In this document: positions 1 through 4,657 of the stretch, piece after piece | Numbering within the stretch: the first letter of the stretch is position 1 | Layout: each line of letters starts with the position of its first letter | NCBI GenBank assembly: GCA_003224135.1 | Contig: QHYO01000703.1 | Location: 1-6,852 of the forward strand | DNA from: Acidobacteriota bacterium | GTDB lineage: Bacteria > Acidobacteriota > Terriglobia > Acidiferrales > UBA7541 | Length of the DNA: 6,852 nt | Direction: 5' to 3' | The notes under the pieces: model-generated | What the model saw: only the letters and a program-made list of their open reading frames with translations | What the model was told of the DNA's origin: nothing | Databases searched by the model: none | Made by a program: the position numbers and the translations under genes

Positions 1-1278
1 CGCAGACATCTTGCGGCGAATCTTTGGCAGTTGCACCGCTACGCCGAAGCGAAACAGAACTTGAAAATTATTTTGAAGGCCGATCCCGCTGACTCCCAGG
101 CGAAGTTGTTGCTGGGGATGGTTTCAGAAAAGAGTGGTGATCACGCCACTGCAGTGACGATGCTCGAATCTGTGCCGGATTTGGTCAGAAGACAACCGGA
201 AGCCGTGGTTGCGCTTGCCAAATCGTACTATCGCACCGGAGAGCGCATCAAGGCGGCAGACTCTTTGAGCGCACTGGCGAATGGTCCACTGAAGGCTCAA
301 GGCGCGTTGCTAGGAGCGCAAGTTGCATGCGACATGCAAGACTATGAGACAGCCGAAACGTTGCTGAGTGCTATTCCCGCAGAATTCTCAGATGGAACCG
401 CAGCGCGCTACCTCCTGGCTGTAGTGGAATTTCATACCAAGCGATACCAACAAAGTGAACAGATTCTTCAGCGGCTGATCAGCGCGGGCCAGAAAAATGG
501 GGAAATTCTCCGGCTGCTTGGCTGGTGCTACCACAAGACGAATCGTGATGGAGACGCGATTCGCACTTTTCGCGAAGCGGTGGAGCTCAACCCAACGGAT
601 GAAAGGAATTTCCTGGATCTGGGAGGGTTACTGCTAGAGCAGAGAAAATTCGCAGCGGCGTTGGAATTGGCGAATCGATCCGTGAATGCGTTTCCGGCTT
701 CTGCCGATGCTCTGGTGTTGTTAGGCTCGATTGAACTTGCTACCGAACGTTTCACGGATGCGCTCATGACCTATTCTCGTTCATTGTCACTTGATCCGAG
801 TAATGCCGAAGGGATCCTCGGACTTGCCAGAGCACAAGCCGGCGCGGGAATGGGAGACCATGCGAGGAGGACTCTCGATGAGGCGATCCGGCGTTTCCCT
901 GGGAGGGCTCCTTTCGAAGTCGAACTGGCCCTTTTGCTGTTGAAAGAGAACGAAAATGGGGATTCCAATTCACAAGCACGTACCGAAGAGCTGTTGCAGG
1001 CAGCAGCAAAACATGACCCGACGCTTGCCGAGGCGCAGTTCCAACTGGGAGAACTCGCACTGCGCCGAGGACAGACGGCTCTGGCAATCGTGCATCTGGA
1101 AAACGCCGTAAGAATTTCTCCCGAGAGTGCTCGGGCACACTTTGCTCTCGCTCGCGGCTATCGCAGGGCCGGCCGCGCTGAAGAGGCAGAGAAAGAAACA
1201 GTGTTGTTTGAAAAATTCAAGAAAGGGGACACTCCGGGTGCAACGTCCTCGCCGCCGAATGTCCCGCCCAATGAGTGA
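1..1278 (+). CDS. TPR-repeat protein, 5'-truncated by the window edge
   Basis: The frame is open from base 1 (425 codons visible) and ends at TGA 1276-1278. The TTG at base 31 can be read as a start, but the codons before it (AANLWQL) continue the helix of a TPR unit, so it is more likely an internal Leu and the true start lies upstream. The visible protein is almost entirely tetratricopeptide repeats, about ten units of 34 residues. The clearest are at fragment residues 167-200 (LLGWCYHKT...AIRTFREAVELNPTD), 235-268 (SLSLDPSN end) and 343-376 (QLGELALRRG...AVRISPES), each with the usual W/L-G-Y-A-F-A-P spacing. A short Pro-rich tail (SSPPNVPPNE) follows. TPR solenoids are protein-protein interaction scaffolds; no catalytic domain is visible, and any domain or signal peptide at the N-terminus is out of sight. 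It overlaps the next gene by 8 bases, so the two products are probably made together and may interact. Confidence 0.9.
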   Translation, partial: RRHLAANLWQLHRYAEAKQNLKIILKADPADSQAKLLLGMVSEKSGDHATAVTMLESVPDLVRRQPEAVVALAKSYYRTGERIKAADSLSALANGPLKAQGALLGAQVACDMQDYETAETLLSAIPAEFSDGTAARYLLAVVEFHTKRYQQSEQILQRLISAGQKNGEILRLLGWCYHKTNRDGDAIRTFREAVELNPTDERNFLDLGGLLLEQRKFAAALELANRSVNAFPASADALVLLGSIELATERFTDALMTYSRSLSLDPSNAEGILGLARAQAGAGMGDHARRTLDEAIRRFPGRAPFEVELALLLLKENENGDSNSQARTEELLQAAAKHDPTLAEAQFQLGELALRRGQTALAIVHLENAVRISPESARAHFALARGYRRAGRAEEAEKETVLFEKFKKGDTPGATSSPPNVPPNE

Positions 1279-3004
1279 GCATCGTTCCACGGATGGCCGT
1301 CGCAGTGTGGTGAGGGCCATAGTCCGCTGTTTTCTCGCAACCGTTCTGTCGGGTAGTTGCTTCGACCCCCTTTGCGATTCGGAAGCCCAACGTGTCACCC
1401 CGGAAGCCCAGCAAATCTTTATGGACGCGACTGAGCAAGCCGGAATCACGTGGAGACAATTCGCCGGCGAATCGCCGGACCGATTCCTGATCGAAACAAT
1501 GGGTGGGGGCGCTGCGTTCCTCGATTTAGATGGTGATGGTCTGCTGGATATCTTTTGCGTGAATGGAGGCGAAACGCCGCGCGGCAAGAGCAGTTCACCG
1601 GTTCGAAATGCGTTGTACCGAAATCTTGGGAATGGGAAATTCGAAGACCTGGCTGCGAAAGCCGGGGTCGATCGTATCGGTTTCTATGGGATGGGCGTGG
1701 CCGTGGCGGACTTTGACAATGACGGTTTCCCCGATCTCTACGTTACCGGGTTCCCCTTTAGCGCATTGTTTCACAACAATCGCGATGGAACCTTCACGGA
1801 CGTAACCGAGCAAGCTGGCGTAAGAAACGCGGAACGCTGGGCGGCAAGCGCAGCCTGGTTCGATTTCGACCGGGATGGCCTTCTGGACCTGGTGGTTACA
1901 AACTACGCGCAATTTTCGTTTGCCGATGAGAAAAAGTGTGAAATCGGTGGTGTGCGGGCGTATTGTGCGCAAACTTCCTATATTGGAATGCCACTGACAC
2001 TTTTTCACAATGAAGGAAACGGGCGCTTTGCAGACGTCAGCGCACACTCCGGAATGGCCAAACTTGTAGGACGCGCGTTGGGTGTTGTAGCGGTCGATGT
2101 GAACGAGGACGGATGGACGGACCTGTTTGTGGCACGCGACGCTTCAGCCAACCTGCTCTTGATCAACCAAAAGGACGGGACGTTCCAAGACGTAGGGTCC
2201 GAAGCAGAGGTCGCTTATGATGCAGCGGGCGTGGCAAAGGCCGGTATGGGTGTTGATGCCGGCGATGTGAACGAAGATGGCAGGCCGGACTTCGTTGTCA
2301 CCAATTTTAACGACCAATACCATTCCTTGCTCGTAGGAGCAGGTTCCGGGCCCTACAACGATCAGACAGTGGCCTCAGGATTGGCGCGGCTCACCAAGAA
2401 ATTTGTCGGCTGGGGAGCGCACTTCATTGACTTTGACAACGACGGAAATCTCGACCTACTGATCGTAAATGGCCATATCAACCCAGCCATAGAGTCGACG
2501 CGCATGAACGTAAAATACAAAGAGCCCCCCCTGCTGCTTAGAAACGACGGAAATACCGCGTTCCGGGATATGCGCGAACGGGCCGGCAAGGTATTTCGGT
2601 CGAACTACAGCGCTCGCGGGCTTGCCATCGGCGATTGGAACAACGACGGGCGCGCGGACGCTGTATTTACCTGCCTTAACGGTCCGCCCGTGTTGCTGAA
2701 AAATATTTCGGAGCCAGAAAACTCTTGGATCGGTTTTGAACTCCAGGGAACGACAAGCAACCGAGACGCGATCGGCGCGAAAATTACCGTTGAAGCCGAT
2801 AGAAGAAAATTGGTGCGTTGGATGACAGGCGGTTCGAGCTATCTTTCTTCCCATGACAAAAGGGTCCTCGTGGGGCTGGGACCTGTTTCTGCGGCGTCAA
2901 ACCTCCGCGCGGAAATTCGTTGGCCCAACGGGAACGTGCAGAAACTCACAGAATTGAAGCCTAATCGCTATTACCACGTCGTTGAGGCAAGACCGGCGCC
3001 GTAA
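1271..3004 (+). CDS. Exported CRTAC1-type FG-GAP/VCBS beta-propeller protein with C-terminal ASPIC/UnbV domain
   Basis: 577 residues from ATG 1271. Seven calcium-type loops of the form D-x-[DN]-x-D-G-x-x-D are visible at about residues 85 (DLDGDG), 147 (DFDNDG), 198 (DFDRDG), 276 (DVNEDG), 332 (DVNEDG), 387 (DFDNDG) and 455 (DWNNDG), one per FG-GAP/VCBS repeat, which fits a seven-bladed propeller. Residues 485-569 (GAKI..., GGSSYLSSHD, IRWPNG) match the ASPIC/UnbV domain that closes CRTAC1-family proteins. Cys223 and Cys232 between two blades could form a disulfide. The N-terminus has RR at 10-11, a short hydrophobic stretch 16-29 and LSGSC ending at Cys30, so it is probably an exported lipoprotein or secreted protein; the signal is weak. 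Start choice: the frame is open to 1127 and ATG 1259 is also possible, but 1271 avoids most overlap with the TPR gene. Neither start has a clear Shine-Dalgarno, consistent with coupling to the upstream gene. The ligand is unknown; the family is thought to act in extracellular binding or adhesion. Confidence 0.93.
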   Translation: MSEHRSTDGRRSVVRAIVRCFLATVLSGSCFDPLCDSEAQRVTPEAQQIFMDATEQAGITWRQFAGESPDRFLIETMGGGAAFLDLDGDGLLDIFCVNGGETPRGKSSSPVRNALYRNLGNGKFEDLAAKAGVDRIGFYGMGVAVADFDNDGFPDLYVTGFPFSALFHNNRDGTFTDVTEQAGVRNAERWAASAAWFDFDRDGLLDLVVTNYAQFSFADEKKCEIGGVRAYCAQTSYIGMPLTLFHNEGNGRFADVSAHSGMAKLVGRALGVVAVDVNEDGWTDLFVARDASANLLLINQKDGTFQDVGSEAEVAYDAAGVAKAGMGVDAGDVNEDGRPDFVVTNFNDQYHSLLVGAGSGPYNDQTVASGLARLTKKFVGWGAHFIDFDNDGNLDLLIVNGHINPAIESTRMNVKYKEPPLLLRNDGNTAFRDMRERAGKVFRSNYSARGLAIGDWNNDGRADAVFTCLNGPPVLLKNISEPENSWIGFELQGTTSNRDAIGAKITVEADRRKLVRWMTGGSSYLSSHDKRVLVGLGPVSAASNLRAEIRWPNGNVQKLTELKPNRYYHVVEARPAP

Positions 3005-3029
3005 GAAAACGCCGCAGCGCTCGATAATC

Positions 3030-4196
3030 CTAATTGCCGGCGGTCTTCCAATAAGCTTGATGTCCGATGTAGTCGTCGTCGGCCAGGTTCGCAATGATCA
3101 ACCGTTTTATCTCGAGGGGGTTAATGGTGCCCTGGCGTTTGTAGGCAACCTCTCCGTTTGGCCGGATGAGCATCGTGAAGGGCACCGCAGCATTCCAATC
3201 CGCATCGAACGCGGAGAGCAGCGGATAGATGTCGGTAGACCCGAGAATCAGGTTCCGGCTGGTCGCATGCAATTTGCTCAGGACACCCACAACGCCGGGC
3301 TGTTCGTCGGGATAATTAATGCTTACGGTCACCATATCAAAGGCTCGGTGGCCGTACATGCGATAGATTGTCTGAAACTCGGGCATTTCTGTCCGGCATG
3401 GACCGCACCACGTGGCCCAGAAATTGACCAACAGTAATTTCCCCGAAGCGTTGTTTCTGAGCGCTCTTAGGTCAGCCGCGCTCGCGGCCTGAAGCTGTAC
3501 CGGCTTCGCTTCAATTTCCGCGAGTTCTTCTTTTCGTCCTTCTTCCTTGTACAGCCACTTTGTGGAGCAGCCAACAGAAGGCGTCTTGGCAACCGGAACG
3601 GTCTTCCCTTCCAGGATTGCGTCGATAGCGTTTCGTGCGTCGCGGCTCGTGACCAATGTCTCGCGAGGATTGTTATCAACGCGTCCCTGATAGCGCAATT
3701 TGCGCTCCGCGTCGAAAATAAAAAGATGCGGAGTCGCAGCCGGTCCGTAGGCTTGCGAAACTTTTTGTGTTTCACCGTCATAGAGGTAGGGAAAATTGAA
3801 TTGGCGATATTTCGCGCGAACTTTCATGTCCTCGAAGGAATCTCCAGCATCGGTATAGCCCATCTCATCGAGGCGAACAGATTTGGGGCTGTTCGGTTGA
3901 ATCGCTACGAGAGCGACGCTGTGGCCGGAATAGTCCTCTGCAATCCGTTTGATCCTGCTCTCGTAAAGTTGTGCAGTGGGACAATGATTGCAGGTGAAAG
4001 CGATGATCAGAACTTTGCTGCCGGCATAGTCCTTCAAGCAGTGATTCTGCCCGTCAATGCCGGGGAGGCAGAACTCTGGAGCCGGCGCGCCTATCTCCAA
4101 AGGCGGAGGCCCACCCTCATCCGCGACCGCGATGCTGCAGAAGGCCAGTGCGATCGGGAACCACAGGATGCAAAAAGTGCGAAAGGGCGTTCTCAT
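3030..4196 (-). CDS. Exported tandem thioredoxin-fold protein: peroxiredoxin-like domain fused to TlpA-like domain
   Basis: 388 residues. Residues 1-25 form a Sec signal peptide (basic start, hydrophobic core, AVA before Asp26), so the protein should act in the periplasm. Residues 33-215 resemble the PRX-like-1 group of the redoxin superfamily: APAPEF entry, FTCNHCP with CxxC at 69-72, cis-Pro segment TPH at 155-157, and the family-typical GCSxKW block with Cys210. Residues 240-370 form a second, TlpA/ResA-like domain with NFWATWCGPC (Cys264 and Cys267) and cis-Pro339. TlpA-type domains normally reduce or oxidise protein thiols, often for cytochrome c maturation or peroxide defence; the PRX-like-1 domain has no established substrate. 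A likely idea is that one domain recycles the other. Cys43 and Cys53 are additional and could pair. The stop is TAG, and the gene converges on the propeller gene with a 25-base gap. ATG 4196 is supported by GGAG nine bases upstream and by the signal peptide. An alternative label is simply 'redoxin/thioredoxin family protein'. Confidence 0.93.
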   Translation of the reverse strand: MRTPFRTFCILWFPIALAFCSIAVADEGGPPPLEIGAPAPEFCLPGIDGQNHCLKDYAGSKVLIIAFTCNHCPTAQLYESRIKRIAEDYSGHSVALVAIQPNSPKSVRLDEMGYTDAGDSFEDMKVRAKYRQFNFPYLYDGETQKVSQAYGPAATPHLFIFDAERKLRYQGRVDNNPRETLVTSRDARNAIDAILEGKTVPVAKTPSVGCSTKWLYKEEGRKEELAEIEAKPVQLQAASAADLRALRNNASGKLLLVNFWATWCGPCRTEMPEFQTIYRMYGHRAFDMVTVSINYPDEQPGVVGVLSKLHATSRNLILGSTDIYPLLSAFDADWNAAVPFTMLIRPNGEVAYKRQGTINPLEIKRLIIANLADDDYIGHQAYWKTAGN

Positions 4197-4205
4197 GGTC
4201 GGTAA

Positions 4206-4209
4206 CTCC
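4206..4209 (-). promoter_or_regulatory. Shine-Dalgarno site of the tandem thioredoxin gene
   Basis: On the minus strand GGAG lies nine bases before the ATG at 4196. It supports this start over any further upstream, and the signal peptide begins directly at this Met. Confidence 0.6.
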
Positions 4210-4258
4210 GAATAGGCTCCAGTCTTTCATAACATGGTCCACGGCGATGCGCTCGCAG

Positions 4259-4283
4259 GCGATTCTCACGGGATGAGAATCGC
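4259..4283. repeat. Perfect 10-bp inverted repeat, hairpin or operator
   Basis: GCGATTCTCA at 4259-4268 is exactly complementary to TGAGAATCGC at 4274-4283, with a 5-base loop (CGGGA); a G-T pair at 4258/4284 could extend the stem. On the plus strand a run of five T (4288-4292) follows after a four-base gap, giving the layout of a moderate intrinsic terminator. On the minus strand it lies 62 bases before the thioredoxin-fusion start, where it could be a leader hairpin or a dimeric regulator's operator. No plus-strand gene ends just before it, so the terminator reading needs a long plus-strand transcript. The symmetry is seen directly; its role is open. Confidence 0.6.
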
Positions 4284-4485
4284 TCAATTTTTGTTGCCCT
4301 GGTTTGCCGGCCTCGCGAAACTTGCGTGCACATAGACAACCATCCAGCCGTTTTTCGAAGGTGACTGCTGCTGGCGCTGCCATGGGCATTCTCCAGAAGT
4401 CGTTCTACTACCTAACTTGCGCATTTCAAATATGTTGCCAGTTGCTGCGGGCGACTGAAATTTCGGCGCCGGCGATCATCCGTGC

Positions 4486-4560
4486 ATTGAGGAATTCGTT
4501 TCATAAATCGATTTAAACCAAGTCAATAATAGCACCTAGCAATAAGATGGGTGAATAAGA
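4486..4560 (+). promoter_or_regulatory. A+T-rich segment, probable promoter zone of the TonB receptor
   Basis: This is the only markedly A+T-rich stretch upstream of the receptor. It includes AATAAT at 4525-4530, one mismatch from the TATAAT -10 box, but no good -35 box sits 16-18 bases before it. TTGAGG at 4487-4492 resembles a -35 box but has no convincing partner at the right spacing. A promoter here would give a 5' leader of roughly 100 bases or more. The assignment is by composition and position only. Confidence 0.25.
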
Positions 4561-4647
4561 TCACATGTTCACGGAGCGGGGCGGACGCTTCTCGATTTTG
4601 CATCTCTCATTTCATCGACAAGCCTCGACACTGCCTCGCGCGAAAAC

Positions 4648-4651
4648 GGGG
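4648..4651 (+). promoter_or_regulatory. Shine-Dalgarno-like G run before the TonB receptor start
   Basis: GGGG ends six bases before ATG 4658 and is followed by a further GGG, the best ribosome-binding candidate near this start. The same frame stays open upstream to another ATG at 4565, which would add 31 residues without any signal-peptide character, so 4658 is preferred. Confidence 0.45.
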
Positions 4652-4657
4652 TGGGAT

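Larger units (their letters stand above)
4197..4657. other. Divergent intergenic region between thioredoxin-fusion and TonB-receptor genes
   Basis: These 461 bases separate two genes transcribed away from each other and must hold both promoters. The left third contains the thioredoxin gene's ribosome site and a perfect inverted repeat at 4259-4283. Bases 4300-4485 show nothing I recognise. Bases 4493-4560 are A+T-rich (21 of 68 bases are G or C). Bases 4561-4657 are G+C-rich again and lead to the receptor start. Short open frames exist here on both strands (4117-4389 minus, 4304-4516 plus), but neither has a ribosome site or recognisable domain and one runs into the thioredoxin gene, so I do not call them genes. 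Confidence 0.7.

Noticed and set aside
1127..1270. Extended N-terminus of the propeller gene
   Set aside because: It would overlap the TPR gene by about 150 bases and adds a basic, non-signal-like sequence; the hydrophobic segment follows the Met at 1271.
970..1587. 205-codon minus-strand open frame across the TPR/propeller junction
   Set aside because: Low-complexity Ser/Arg/Pro-rich translation opposite two well-supported genes.
2994..3014. Short CGGCG / CGCCG complementarity at the end of the propeller gene
   Set aside because: Only five base pairs, a long loop and no T run; too weak for a terminator.
2982..3437. 151-codon plus-strand open frame opposite the end of the thioredoxin-fusion gene
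   Set aside because: It is codon-aligned antisense to a gene with clear domains, has no recognisable motif and overlaps the propeller gene's end; it is a shadow.
3726..4205. 159-codon plus-strand open frame opposite the redoxin domain
   Set aside because: Antisense shadow of the signal-peptide and CNHC region, with no domain.
4117..4389. 90-codon minus-strand frame upstream of the thioredoxin fusion
   Set aside because: It overlaps the thioredoxin gene by 80 bases, contains that gene's ribosome site and the inverted repeat, and shows no domain.
4304..4516. 70-codon plus-strand frame in the intergenic region
   Set aside because: No ribosome-binding site, no recognisable motif, composition like non-coding DNA.
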